25,089 bases of DNA from CAYTGR01 sp964437445 (GTDB taxonomy: Bacteria > Chloroflexota > Anaerolineae > B4-G1 > SLSP01). The translations under genes and the position numbers were made by a program. The notes under the pieces are model-generated. The model was given only the letters and a program-made list of their open reading frames with translations. It searched no databases and had not been told where the DNA came from. Positions 7,459-14,813 of this stretch are shown one piece after another; position 1 is the first letter of the stretch, and every line of letters starts with the position of its first letter. The stretch is taken from the NCBI GenBank assembly GCA_964437445.1, contig CAYTGR010000062.1, forward strand, positions 1 through 25,089, written 5' to 3'.

Positions 7459-7905
7459 ATGTCTGAAAATTACACCATTACAATCACCGTTCGGTTGCCG
7501 GACTCGCCGACCACTGACCTGGAAGTCCTGGTCGGTGATGTCATCCTCTGTAGTATGCGCGTGCATAGCCGCCAGTATCCGGCGCGCGGGAACGATCCGA
7601 CGCGCTACAACCGGCAGAGCAACCACCGCGCCGTGCAGGTGAGGCACCAAGCAGCGAACGACGACTTCTATTGGCTGGCTACCAGCCTGGGGCAGGCGGC
7701 GGGCTACCTGGCCCGCTTGGGCCTGGACCCGGAGCCGCTGTTAGCCCTTGCCCGGCAGAGAGGCTGGGAAGAAGCCATCATCTTAGAAGCGGCGGAGTTT
7801 GCCGAGCTCCAGCGCCCCACCACCTGGTTAGGGCCGCTGAGCGAGGAGGCGCTGACGCCGCTACCTGACGCTACAACAGAAGCACCCGAGCCGCCGCGCA
7901 AGTAA
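7459..7905 (+). CDS. Hypothetical protein, paralogue of the 15393 gene
   Basis: 148 residues from the ATG at 7459; GAGGAG lies just upstream, and a TTG at 7447 in the same frame is less likely. It begins with a beta-rich stretch ('YTITITVRL', 'LEVLVGDVILCSM'), then 'HRAVQVRHQAANDDFYWLA' and a helical region 'AAGYLARLGLDPEPLLALA'. The block (D/L)ARLGLDPEPLL with a preceding 'RAV' is shared with the protein at 15393-16019, in the same order and similar spacing. The two look like duplicated members of one unknown family. The C-terminal 30 residues are acidic and proline-rich, probably disordered. Confidence 0.65.
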   Translation: MSENYTITITVRLPDSPTTDLEVLVGDVILCSMRVHSRQYPARGNDPTRYNRQSNHRAVQVRHQAANDDFYWLATSLGQAAGYLARLGLDPEPLLALARQRGWEEAIILEAAEFAELQRPTTWLGPLSEEALTPLPDATTEAPEPPRK

Positions 7906-7934
7906 ACGCCGGTTCGGTTTTAGTTTCTCGTCCG

Positions 7935-7982
7935 CACTGGGGAGTCACACGGCAACCCCAGTGGGGGCGACCGTGTGACTCC
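7935..7982 (+). promoter_or_regulatory. Leader hairpin with mutually exclusive alternative stem
   Basis: GGAGTCACACGG (7941-7952) pairs perfectly with 7971-7982. The inner loop has CCCC/GGGG around AGT. Alternatively CACTGGGG (7935-7942) pairs perfectly with CCCCAGTG (7956-7963), which cannot fully coexist with the 12-bp stem. A T-rich stretch follows. This resembles an attenuator or anti-terminator switch upstream of the small gene at 8027 and radC. Confidence 0.55.
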
Positions 7983-8026
7983 TTTGCTCTTGTTTTGATC
8001 CTAACCTACTAAACCAAAGGAGACCC

Positions 8027-8152
8027 ATGGAACTCGTGAATGTTTTGCAACCGTTGTTTGACCAGGCGCTGAGTGCCCTGGCCTGGATCTTTGTCGCCGG
8101 CGTGGCCAGCGTGCTGCTCGGCTCCTGGCTGGCGAGCAAGCGCATCTCGTAG
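8027..8152 (+). CDS. Small single-pass membrane protein (41 aa)
   Basis: The ATG at 8027 has AAAGGAGA immediately upstream and the frame ends at TAG 8150-8152. The peptide has an amphipathic N-terminal part (ELVNVLQPLFDQALSAL), one hydrophobic helix (AWIFVAGVASVLLGSWL) and a basic end (ASKRIS). Start signal, composition and position in a gene-packed block argue that it is real. It resembles small phage or plasmid membrane peptides such as holin-like or toxin-like proteins, but nothing specific identifies it. It is followed 13 bases later by radC. Confidence 0.6.
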   Translation: MELVNVLQPLFDQALSALAWIFVAGVASVLLGSWLASKRIS

Positions 8153-8165
8153 ATAGAGGTGCGCG

Positions 8166-8821
8166 ATGTTAGCGCAACCCCCGCTCCCTACCCTGGAGTA
8201 CGTCATACCCACACCGCTGCCTTTGCTGGTCTGCGACCAGCCGGCCACGCGGTTGTGCAGCGTCGGCCCCCGCGGGCTGGCGCTGCATGAACTGCTGGCT
8301 TTACTCATCGGCGGCCCGCAGGCCACGGCTGCCGCGCAGGCGTTGCTGGCCCGTTATGCGGGCCTGGACCAGTTGCGGCAGGCTACGCTCGCTGAGCTGG
8401 CCGCCGTCACCGGCATCGGCCGGCAGACGGCGCAGCGGATTCACGCCGCCCTGGAGTTGGGCCGGCGTTCCCTGGTGGCCGACACCACGGAACTGCCGCC
8501 CGTCAACACGACGACCCAGGCGGTGGAGCTGCTGATGCCTCTGCTGGCGTTTGAGGACCGCGAGGCTTTCGCGGCCCTCTACCTCAACACCCGCTGTCGG
8601 TGCGTTAAGGCCGAGGTCCTGTACCAGGGGACTCTCAACTCTTCGGTGGTAAGACCGGCTGAGATTTTCCGCCGGGCCGCGGCCCATAATGCGGCGGCGG
8701 TCATTGTGGGGCACAACCACCCCTCAGGCGACCCCAGCCCGTCCCCGGAAGACATCGCGTTGACCCGGCGGCTGGTGACGGCCGGTCGGGCATTAGACCT
8801 CAACCTCCTGGACCACATCAT
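8166..8821 (+). CDS. radC: RadC/UPF0758 family JAMM protein, 3' end lost in gap
   Basis: 218 residues before the N run. Residues about 76-101 form a helix-hairpin-helix-like segment (AELAAVTGIGRQTAQRI). The JAMM/MPN part follows, with 'GHNHPSGDPSPSPEDIALT' at 182-200; His183, His185 and Asp196 are the expected zinc ligands. Typical RadC proteins are about 220-230 residues, so only the final strand is probably missing. RadC homologues are frequent on plasmids, prophages and integrative elements; their biochemical role is unsettled despite the old 'DNA repair' label. It lies in the clamp-containing block. Confidence 0.88.
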
Positions 8822-8921
8822 NNNNNNNNNNNNNNNNNNNNNNNNNNNNNNNNNNNNNNNNNNNNNNNNNNNNNNNNNNNNNNNNNNNNNNNNNNNNNNN
8901 NNNNNNNNNNNNNNNNNNNNN
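8822..8921. other. Assembly gap (100 N)
   Basis: Exactly 100 N of placeholder. It removes the last few codons of radC and the start of at least one further gene. Confidence 0.95.
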
Positions 8922-9040
8922 CTGAATTTGTGCACTTATACCTCTCCGGCCCGGTCGCTGACGACCACCAGGCTGCCCTACGCGAGTGGCAGCGCGGTTG
9001 GTGGAGCGCGCACCTGGCCGATAACGTCGGTCAGTCCTGA
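8922..9040 (+). CDS. C-terminal fragment of an unidentified protein
   Basis: From 8924 one frame is open to TGA 9038-9040 and reads 38 residues of plausible protein (EFVHLYLSGPVADDH, then ALREWQRGWWSAHLADN). It does not look like a RadC C-terminus. The other open frame, which would join radC across the N run, runs through the terminator and is of poor composition, so I reject it. The start is in the gap and the function is unknown. Confidence 0.5.
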
Positions 9041-9065
9041 TCCCCGGTCTACGGACCACGTTGGC

Positions 9066-9122
9066 GAGACTACGGTCTCAAGATCAAAGAGGAAGTCAAC
9101 GTTTAGCGTTGACTTCCTCTTT
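9066..9122 (+). terminator. UNCG-hairpin plus terminator module, copy 2
   Basis: GAGAC-TACG-GTCTC (9066-9079), six bases (AAGATC), then a perfect 16-bp stem AAAGAGGAAGTCAACG 9086-9101 with 9107-9122 over loop TTTAG. The T tract is short (TTT then CCCCC), so termination may be weaker than in copy 1. It closes the second gene block. Confidence 0.8.
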
Positions 9123-9174
9123 CCCCCGGCTGAGCGCACGGCGCTGCCGGTCGGCGGCTGGTGCTGCACTCCCC

Positions 9175-9206
9175 TAGACCCCGCGCTTTTCGCGCGGGGG
9201 AGTCTA
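9175..9206 (+). promoter_or_regulatory. Leader hairpin
   Basis: TAGAC plus CCCGCGC (9175-9186) pairs with GCGCGGG plus GTCTA (9192-9198, 9202-9206) over loop TTTTC, leaving a 3-base bulge on the 3' side. It lies in the 179-base leader between the terminator and the 9302 gene; no promoter is evident there. Confidence 0.5.
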
Positions 9207-9301
9207 AGCCTGGAGCGGAGATCTCCCCAGCGCCTCCGCCCTGGGCGACCTGGTGCGGTGGGGCCTCCGGCAGCTCATCATCATCTACTGTGGAGGTAAC
9301 C

Positions 9302-9823
9302 ATGAACCGTGAAGAGTTATGCAACGAAGACCGGCTCGCCGAGTGGCACCGCCGGGAGCAGGAAAGCGCGGTCCGCGCCGCGCTCCCCTGCCCCCACTGC
9401 GGCAGTCACGAGGGCCTGGACCAGGTCTACGCTCCCGACCTCTATGACTGGGTGGAGGAGCCAGAGACCTTTCCTCTGCCGGCCCAGGGCCTTTACCAGG
9501 GCCAGGCCGACGACGAGGTATACACGCCCTGCCCGGTGTGCAACCCGGACGAGCGTATTCCATCTGATGTGTACCCCATTACAGGGATAGCATTGCAGCA
9601 CTGGGTGCTGGCCCGCTACCCCGACCCCATTGTCATGAGTAACCTGGCCTACTGGCGCGGCACCATTGCCCACAAGTTGTGGCACTGGCAGCAGCAAGCC
9701 AGAGATTTCCAGGCAGCGTATGGCACCGTTTCCCGGTGGCTCTACCGCCAGGTGAGCCACTGGCAACGCCAGCAGCGCCTGGTCAACGGGCAACCGTTGA
9801 TTCCGGCGCGACTGTCAGAGTAA
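9302..9823 (+). CDS. Hypothetical protein with paired CxxC zinc-ribbon
   Basis: 173 residues from the ATG at 9302, preceded by GGAGG at 9292-9296; the upstream open frame has no comparable site. Two CxxC pairs (Cys30/Cys33 in CPHCG and Cys77/Cys80 in CPVC) are spaced as in a zinc-ribbon with a long loop. The C-terminal half is helical and rich in Trp and Gln ('HKLWHWQQQARDFQAAYG', then 'WLYRQVSHWQRQQRL'). Probably a nucleic-acid- or protein-binding zinc protein, inferred from the cysteines only. It opens the third gene block. Confidence 0.65.
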   Translation: MNREELCNEDRLAEWHRREQESAVRAALPCPHCGSHEGLDQVYAPDLYDWVEEPETFPLPAQGLYQGQADDEVYTPCPVCNPDERIPSDVYPITGIALQHWVLARYPDPIVMSNLAYWRGTIAHKLWHWQQQARDFQAAYGTVSRWLYRQVSHWQRQQRLVNGQPLIPARLSE

Positions 9824-9830
9824 TTTTTTA

Positions 9831-9868
9831 TTCCCTGACCGGGGGCGCGACGGCTCCCGGTCCGGGAA
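9831..9868 (+). promoter_or_regulatory. Leader hairpin
   Basis: TTCCC (9831-9835) and GACCGGG (9837-9843) pair with CCCGGTC (9856-9862) and GGGAA (9864-9868), interrupted by one mismatch. A T run (TTTTTT) precedes it. It sits 44 bases before the 9912 start codon. Confidence 0.5.
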
Positions 9869-9911
9869 CCCCACCGCGCCTCCCACCAACAATCACTCTC
9901 AAGGAGGCTAC

Positions 9912-11054
9912 ATGAGCAGCAGCAGTTATTATCACCGCCAAACTGGTAAACTCAAATTGGCGGCCGCCCTGCGCGCGCAGGGCTGGGAAATCCTGGGGTA
10001 CCGGACGGGACAGTCCGACCCCTTGACTGACTACTATGATCCTGACCGTTGGCTCGGTCTGGCCCGCCGCGGCGACTATGTGGTCGTCGCCGACCTGGAC
10101 TGGGGCTTTGATGGNNNNNNNNNNNNNNNNNNNNNNNNNNNNNNNNNNNNNNNNNNNNNNNNNNNNNNNNNNNNNNNNNNNNNNNNNNNNNNNNNNNNNN
10201 NNNNNNNNNNNNNNGGCCACGGCCTGGTCAAGGTCGGCTCCTGGGACTACGGAGAATCCGACCGCGCCGCTGCGTTGGCGACCATCGTTCAACAGATTGA
10301 ACGCGCCGTGGCCTTCCATCAAGCGCAGGCGCACCCGCCAACCGACCCCGTATCCACGCCGCTCCAGGACAAGGCTGACGGTGCAGGTGACCGCATCACG
10401 GTCACTCGCAACCAAGAACACAATGGCGTAGAAATCACCTTTGCCGCTAAGCCGTCCGAGGCGGTGCGCGCGGCGCTCAAGGCGCACGGCTTTCGGTGGA
10501 GCGGCCGGCAGAGCCTGTGGTATGCCCGCTACAGCGAGCCAACCTGGGCCTTTGCCCTCAGCCTCACCGCTTCGCAGTCACCCCCGCCGCCGCCCACGCC
10601 GACCCCGACCTTAACCAGGCCGGAGTTCGTGGCCGCCTGGTACGAGGCGGTCAGGGCAGCGTTACCCACCTGGGAAAATGCCACCGTGACGGTGGCCGCA
10701 GTGACCCCGGCGGACACCGACCTGGCCCTGGTGATCCTGGAACAGTACCCGGAGGGCCTGGAGTCCTCCATCACTCTGATCCAGGATCCCCGAAATTCAC
10801 TGCACGTAGTGCTGGAAGTCATGGTGGCCTGGGTGGGGTCCTCCCCGCTGGCCTTCACGCTGGAAATCGTGGGGCGCTGGGACCTGACCGCAATCCCCAC
10901 CGCCGTGGCTCCCTACGTCACTCCGACGGTGCAGCGCATCGTCGCCACCCGCCAGGCCATCCTGGATGGCACGCTCCGACCGGCCAAGCCGAGCCAGGCC
11001 CCCGCCACGCCCTTACCGGCAGCGGGGGCGGCGCAGCAGCTGGCGCTGTTTTAG
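9912..11054 (+). CDS. Plasmid/phage accessory protein with C-terminal clamp-binding-like tip
   Basis: AAGGAGG precedes the ATG. The N-terminal part (KLKLAAALRAQGWEILGY, then 'DYYDPDRWLGLARRGDYVV') resembles a domain common in plasmid and phage proteins of the DUF3560/ArdC-associated type. After the internal 100-N gap comes 'NGVEITFAAKPSEAVRAAL' and 'KAHGFRWSGRQSLWYA', a short module often attached to large polyvalent mobile-element proteins. A Pro-rich linker and an alpha/beta domain follow. The protein ends AAQQLALF: QLALF fits the beta-clamp-binding consensus QL(S/D)LF and lies at the very tip. The frames on both sides of the gap agree, but true length is unknown. I infer a DNA-metabolism accessory protein. 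Confidence 0.65.
   Translation: MSSSSYYHRQTGKLKLAAALRAQGWEILGYRTGQSDPLTDYYDPDRWLGLARRGDYVVVADLDWGFDXXXXXXXXXXXXXXXXXXXXXXXXXXXXXXXXXXGHGLVKVGSWDYGESDRAAALATIVQQIERAVAFHQAQAHPPTDPVSTPLQDKADGAGDRITVTRNQEHNGVEITFAAKPSEAVRAALKAHGFRWSGRQSLWYARYSEPTWAFALSLTASQSPPPPPTPTPTLTRPEFVAAWYEAVRAALPTWENATVTVAAVTPADTDLALVILEQYPEGLESSITLIQDPRNSLHVVLEVMVAWVGSSPLAFTLEIVGRWDLTAIPTAVAPYVTPTVQRIVATRQAILDGTLRPAKPSQAPATPLPAAGAAQQLALF
10115..10214. other. Assembly gap (100 N) inside a gene
   Basis: Exactly 100 N, placeholder length. Flanking coding sequence is consistent with one gene spanning it. Confidence 0.95.
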
Positions 11055-11063
11055 GAGGCAACC

Positions 11064-11138
11064 ATGCCTGCTATCACTGACTGGACGGCCGGACGGTCTA
11101 CGTTATCCACTTCACCTACAACGAGAGGGGAACGATGA
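11064..11138 (+). CDS. Possible 24-residue leader peptide
   Basis: The ATG at 11064 follows a good AGGAGG (11053-11058). The frame ends at TGA 11136-11138, which overlaps the start of the PP-loop gene (ATGA). It could be a coupling peptide that guides ribosomes to the next gene. A second frame just after a TGA here reads RTVYVIHFTYNERG in phase with the PP-loop gene, so a frameshift in a longer ancestral N-terminus is an alternative. Confidence 0.35.
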   Translation: MPAITDWTAGRSTLSTSPTTRGER

Positions 11139-12049
11139 CCATAATCGTCAGCCTCTCCGGTGGCAAAGACAGTGCTGCCCTGCTGCTGCACCTGGTGGAG
11201 CGGTATGGCGCACAGCATCTCCTGGCCCACTACCAGGTGTTGCCCGAAGACTGGCCAGAGACGCTGGGCTACAACCAGCGCCTGTGTGCCAGCCTCGGCG
11301 TGCCCCTGGTGGCGCAGCAAATGCTCTACGAGCCGGTCGGCGACGGCACCGCCGTCCGCCGGCTGGCAATCCGCGACATTCACCAGGAAAGTGACGTGGT
11401 TCCTTTAGGGACCACCGGCGTCATCGCCGGCGTCACCGACCTGGCTTTCCGACGGCGGTGGCCGCCCTCGGCCGCCAGCCGATTCTGCACCAGGTATTTC
11501 AAAATAGAACTTTTAGACACCTGGCTCCGCCAGCAGCGAACCGCGTGGATAGCCGCGGCCGAGGCGGCCAGTGGCTATAACGAAGACGGTCTGCTGGTGG
11601 CCCCGGCCGAGTTGGCGCGGGTTGCGCTGGGCGAGCGCGCCGGCGAAAGTCCGCGCCGCGCCCGGAAAGCCCCGGCCTCCCGCCGGTTGTACTGGCAGTC
11701 AGACTACGAAATCAACAACTGGCTCCCCATCCACGGGTGGTCCCGCCGGCAGGTCTTTCGCTGCCTGCGGGAGCACAGTGTTGAGCCGCACCCGGCCTAC
11801 CGGGAGCAGGGCCTGACCGACCGGCAGATGTACGATGTGGACACCGAAGGGGGCCCGCGTACCAGTTGTCGGTTTTGTATCTTTGCTACGGCCTCTGATT
11901 TGTGCCATCAAGCGCAGATGGAGGAAAACACAGCCTTGTTGCAGCGCCTGAGGACCTTTGAGCAGACCACCGGGCGGACCTGGTGGCCGCAACGCTCAGC
12001 CACGGCGCTAACCTCCACGGCCACGGCTCTCCCCTTGTTCGCACTATGA
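11135..12049 (+). CDS. PP-loop ATPase, PAPS reductase-like family
   Basis: 304 residues. The N-terminus has the PP-loop SGGKDS (8-13), which binds ATP in the adenine-nucleotide alpha-hydrolase superfamily. 'SRFCTRYFKI' (Cys118) matches the family's CT..K segment, and a late cysteine cluster, Cys245, Cys248 and Cys257, could hold a metal or iron-sulfur cluster. 'LPIHGWSRRQVF' resembles the family's 'PI..W...dVw' segment. Members reduce PAPS, thiolate tRNA or insert sulfur into the DNA backbone (DndC), and mobile elements carry many of unknown target. Without Dnd partners nearby I cannot choose. The ATGA overlap with the small upstream frame suggests coupling. It ends LPLFAL, weakly like a clamp-binding peptide. 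Confidence 0.75.
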   Translation: MTIIVSLSGGKDSAALLLHLVERYGAQHLLAHYQVLPEDWPETLGYNQRLCASLGVPLVAQQMLYEPVGDGTAVRRLAIRDIHQESDVVPLGTTGVIAGVTDLAFRRRWPPSAASRFCTRYFKIELLDTWLRQQRTAWIAAAEAASGYNEDGLLVAPAELARVALGERAGESPRRARKAPASRRLYWQSDYEINNWLPIHGWSRRQVFRCLREHSVEPHPAYREQGLTDRQMYDVDTEGGPRTSCRFCIFATASDLCHQAQMEENTALLQRLRTFEQTTGRTWWPQRSATALTSTATALPLFAL

Positions 12050-12082
12050 GCCGCATTTATCCAACCAAAAACGGAGAACAAC

Positions 12083-12541
12083 ATGCGTTCCATTCCCACC
12101 GCCCAACCCCGCCGCACCGTAACCCTGCACGCACAACGCTACCAAAACACGCCGGCCGCCATTGAGCGCCAGGTGCGCGCCCTGACCCAGGACGCGCCGA
12201 CCGTGGACTATGGCCGCTGGTGGTGCAAGACCTTTCTCCCGGGCCGCCCCGTCCACCGGTGGGTGGAGTGGCAAGTGACCTGGTTGAGCCAACCCGGCTG
12301 GCTGTACTGCCGGGAGCTCAGTCCCCGCCAGCAAACGCTGCTGGTCGTCACCGACCTCGCCACGGCTGCGGCCGTGGCCCAGCTGTTTCCCCAGGTGGAG
12401 CGGCAACCGTTCTGCCTGGAATTGACCGGCGACGATCAACAGGCGTGGTCACTGCTCAACGCGGTGGCCTGGCCTATGGTATCGTGTTTACGCGGCGTGC
12501 GCGTACCGGCCTACCGGCTGCCGCCCCCGTCCGCGCGTTAG
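12083..12541 (+). CDS. Hypothetical protein
   Basis: 152 residues, ATG preceded by GGAG about ten bases upstream. Segments include a basic N-terminus (RRTVTLHAQRY), a Trp-rich middle ('YGRWWCKTFLPGRPVHRWVEW', of which 'RPVHRWVEWQVTW' is most distinctive) and a C-terminal alpha/beta part ('TLLVVTDLATAAAVAQLF'). No recognised domain, membrane segment or zinc motif. It is the last gene before the repeat array and putative origin, so a role in replication initiation is possible by position only. Confidence 0.55.
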   Translation: MRSIPTAQPRRTVTLHAQRYQNTPAAIERQVRALTQDAPTVDYGRWWCKTFLPGRPVHRWVEWQVTWLSQPGWLYCRELSPRQQTLLVVTDLATAAAVAQLFPQVERQPFCLELTGDDQQAWSLLNAVAWPMVSCLRGVRVPAYRLPPPSAR

Positions 12542-12556
12542 GTTTCGCCTGTTCGT

Positions 12557-12594
12557 CGGGGTGTCCAGGCCAACCATTGGACTTGGACACCCCG
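12557..12594 (+). promoter_or_regulatory. 11-bp hairpin after the 12083 gene
   Basis: CGGGGTGTCCA (12557-12567) pairs perfectly with 12584-12594. Inside, CCAA pairs with TTGG around CCA, leaving a 3' bulge, the same two-tier shape as the leader hairpins elsewhere. It borders the repeat array. Confidence 0.55.
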
Positions 12595-12602
12595 CCCAAA
12601 AA

Positions 12603-12900
12603 GGAAAATACCCCCTTTTTACCCCTTTTGTCCCCGGCCAGTCCGGGACAGCCGGAGAAAATTCTCCTGAAAAATCCATTGATTCGTTTTTTCCCCGGTT
12701 GGTCCTGCGCTGACCTGGGAGAAGAAATAGAAAATTCTCCCGAAAATTCCATTGATTCGTTTTTTCCCCGGTTGGCCCTGCGCTGACCTGGGAGAAGAAA
12801 TAGAAAATTCTATTTATTCATTTATTCCCGGTTGGCCCTGTTAATCCGGGAGGGGAAAATACCCCCTTTTTATCCCTTTTGTCCCCCGGGGGGACAAAAG
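12603..12900. repeat. Candidate replication origin: 73-bp repeats bounded by 33-bp direct repeats
   Basis: An AT-rich island in GC-rich surroundings. Units begin GAAAATTCT at 12657, 12730 and 12803, an exact 73-base period. Units 1 and 2 are nearly identical (shared CATTGATTCGTTTTTTCCCC and GCGCTGACCTGGGAG); unit 3 is diverged and about 13 bases shorter. Each can form a CCCGG/CCtGGG or CCCGG/CCGGG hairpin. The array is flanked by 12603-12635 and 12854-12886, 33-base direct repeats with one mismatch (GGAAAATACCCCC then TTTTTA.CCCTTTTGTCCCC). A near-perfect palindrome, CTTTTGTCCCCC 12876-12887 with 12889-12900, ends just before the primase-polymerase ribosome site. Iteron-type origins often lie beside the initiator or primase gene. 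A complex operator or tandem attenuators are alternatives. Confidence 0.6.
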
Positions 12901-12913
12901 CATTGGAGGCTAC

Positions 12914-13867
12914 ATGATTGCCTTAGACGCACTGCGTTACATTTTGGCCGGTCTTTCGGTAATCCCCTTTGACCGGACCGAAAAAATGCCGGTGGGGCGG
13001 CTCCTGCCCAAGGACCCCGCCACCGGCAAATCCTCGTGGAGTGTTTTTCGGACGCGCCGGCCCACGCCGGCCGAAGTCGCGGCCTGGTTTGCCCCTGGTC
13101 GCGCCACGGCCCTGGCCGTGGTTGCCGGCGCGGTATCGGGCGGCCTGGAAATCCTGGACTTTGACGCGCCGGAGCTCTTCAGCCCCTGGCAGCGGCAAGT
13201 CCACGCCCAGGCCCCCGGCCAGCTGGAGCAGCTGCCCATCATCCAATCGCAGAGCGGCGGTTTCCACGTCTACTACCGCTGCGCTGAGATTCAGGGGAGC
13301 CAAAAGCTGGCCGAGGACCCAACGCGCCAGAAACGCACTCTTATAGAGACGAGAGGGGAAGGCGGCTGCGCCATCGCCCCGCCCAGCGCCGGCTACCGGC
13401 TGCTGAGCGGCTCGCTGGTGGACATCCCCGTCCTCACCCCTGACCAGCGCGCCGGTCTGCACGCGGCCGCCCGGTCGTTTGACCAGGTTGACCGCGAACG
13501 TCCCGCACTGCCATCCCGCCGCTCAACGGCGCGGAAGGCGGCTGACGGGTTACGGCCCGGCGACGACTTCAACCAACGCGGCGACCTCCACGCCCTGCTG
13601 ACCGGGGCCGGCTGGCAACTCGTCCGCTTCAACGGCGGCGAGGAATACTGGCGGCGTCCGGGCAAGCGGCGGCGCGGGTGGAGCGCCACCTACCTGCCGG
13701 GTGACAACGGCGGGTACTTCTACGTGTTTAGCAGCAATGCTGCTCCCTTTGAGCCTAACCAGGCTTATACGCCCTTTGCGGTCTACGCGCTCCTGGCGCA
13801 TGGCGGCGATTACCGCGCCGCCGCCCAGGCGCTCCGCGCTCAGGGCTATGGAGGAGAGCAGCGATGA
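12914..13867 (+). CDS. Primase-polymerase (bifunctional, AEP family)
   Basis: 317 residues, GGAGG before the ATG. The N-terminal domain is a Prim-Pol of the archaeo-eukaryotic primase superfamily: 'GLSVIPF' (13-19), 'GLEILDFDAPE' with catalytic Asp82 and Asp84, 'SGGFHVYY' with His118, and 'RGEGGCAIAPPS' (147-158). Such enzymes lay down primers and extend them. After a basic linker (about 200-215) a second region begins ('GDDFNQRGDLHALL', 'GWQLVRFNGGEEYWRR') and ends 'YFYVFSSNAAPFEP...YTPFAVYALL', resembling the C-terminal module that follows primases in plasmid and phage proteins. No helicase is fused. The gene sits directly downstream of the repeat array, supporting a local origin. Confidence 0.85.
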   Translation: MIALDALRYILAGLSVIPFDRTEKMPVGRLLPKDPATGKSSWSVFRTRRPTPAEVAAWFAPGRATALAVVAGAVSGGLEILDFDAPELFSPWQRQVHAQAPGQLEQLPIIQSQSGGFHVYYRCAEIQGSQKLAEDPTRQKRTLIETRGEGGCAIAPPSAGYRLLSGSLVDIPVLTPDQRAGLHAAARSFDQVDRERPALPSRRSTARKAADGLRPGDDFNQRGDLHALLTGAGWQLVRFNGGEEYWRRPGKRRRGWSATYLPGDNGGYFYVFSSNAAPFEPNQAYTPFAVYALLAHGGDYRAAAQALRAQGYGGEQR

Positions 13868-13882
13868 ACCTGGAGATCAGCC

Positions 13883-14347
13883 ATGTCCAGTCCTGATCCT
13901 TACTACGAGGACTGGCTGTGTATGGTTCTGGCCTGGGTGGAAGACTACCCCGGCTACTGGACGGCGGCGCTCTGCCGCCTGCTCAACGGCCTGACCGGGC
14001 CGTGGCAGGAGGGGGAGCCGCCGCCGGACTGGCCGGACTACACCCCCCCTGACGCCGACGCTCGCCGCCAGGCGCAGCAGGCGGTGCGGTACTGCGGGCT
14101 CTGCTCGCAGTACGTCAACCCCCGCAAGCGCGCCCGCGCGGCCTGTCTCCCGGCCCCGCTGCCGGGATTTGAACGCGGAGCCTATCAGTTGCATGGCCCC
14201 TGTCGGTTCATGCAATTAGGCCGGCTCCAGAAAATGCTACACCGTTTGCAGGCCGCCGACCTGGTGCGGTCGCAGCCCGGCGCGGTCATTCCTGCTGGCC
14301 GCAATCACCGGGGCTGGGACTTCGCCACCCGTTGGTGGCCGACCTGA
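13883..14347 (+). CDS. Hypothetical protein with four-cysteine zinc site
   Basis: 154 residues from the ATG at 13883, preceded by GGAG (13872-13875). A ten-codon frame from 13864 overlaps the primase stop and bridges to this start, suggesting coupling. Cys71, Cys74, Cys88 and Cys107 (in CGLC, AAC and GPC) look like a treble-clef or ribbon zinc site. The C-terminal part (GRLQKMLHRLQAADLVRS, then PAGRNHRGWDF) resembles a winged-helix or short DNA-binding helix pair. Possible role: DNA-binding partner of the primase, inferred from zinc and position only. Confidence 0.6.
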   Translation: MSSPDPYYEDWLCMVLAWVEDYPGYWTAALCRLLNGLTGPWQEGEPPPDWPDYTPPDADARRQAQQAVRYCGLCSQYVNPRKRARAACLPAPLPGFERGAYQLHGPCRFMQLGRLQKMLHRLQAADLVRSQPGAVIPAGRNHRGWDFATRWWPT

Positions 14348-14369
14348 CCTAAACTTACCGGAGGAACCT

Positions 14370-14813
14370 ATGTTCAAGTTACTGTGTGTAGAGAACCTGG
14401 CGCAATTCCTCGCCGAGGTGCCGCCCGATCTGGTGCGGCTATCCCTGACCTATCAGGTTCAGGGAGCCGGACCGGCCCCGGTGCGGCGCTACACTCTGCG
14501 ATTGCAGGGCTGGAACGCGGCGGAGGAATTGGTCCAACTCACTGAAGACGCGCGGATCAACCTGTCACCCGACGGGCGCACCCCCTGGGATACCCGCGAC
14601 CGCAGTTTGCAGGCCGCGGTAGCACCCTGGCGAGACCTGGTCCAGGCCTACCTGGCCGCTCACGGCTATACGGTCCAGGGCGGCTTCTACGCCGTCCCGG
14701 ATTACCTCAAGATCATGGACGGCCAGTTTGAGTGTGTGACCTGGGCACGGGACGGTGACCAGTGGACGGTCCAGCCGACGCCCAGCCAACCGGAGGAGCC
14801 ATGCACTACCTGA
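14370..14813 (+). CDS. Hypothetical protein
   Basis: 147 residues, preceded by CCGGAGGAACCT. Composition is soluble alpha/beta: 'LVRLSLTYQVQG', 'RYTLRLQGWNAAEELVQL', then 'PWRDLVQAYLAAHGYTVQGG' and 'FYAVPDYLKIMDGQF'. The C-terminal 25 residues are polar and proline-rich. I recognise no family. Its last 13 bases overlap the next gene, so the two are tightly linked. Confidence 0.6.
   Translation: MFKLLCVENLAQFLAEVPPDLVRLSLTYQVQGAGPAPVRRYTLRLQGWNAAEELVQLTEDARINLSPDGRTPWDTRDRSLQAAVAPWRDLVQAYLAAHGYTVQGGFYAVPDYLKIMDGQFECVTWARDGDQWTVQPTPSQPEEPCTT

Noticed and set aside
8166..9299. radC as one long gene crossing the N run
   Set aside because: The frame after the gap reads through the terminator hairpins with poor composition. 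Another frame (8924-9040) looks like a real protein end, and the gap length is a placeholder.
12603..12900. CRISPR array
   Set aside because: The repeats are 73 bases, directly adjoining, without unique spacers, and no cas gene is present.
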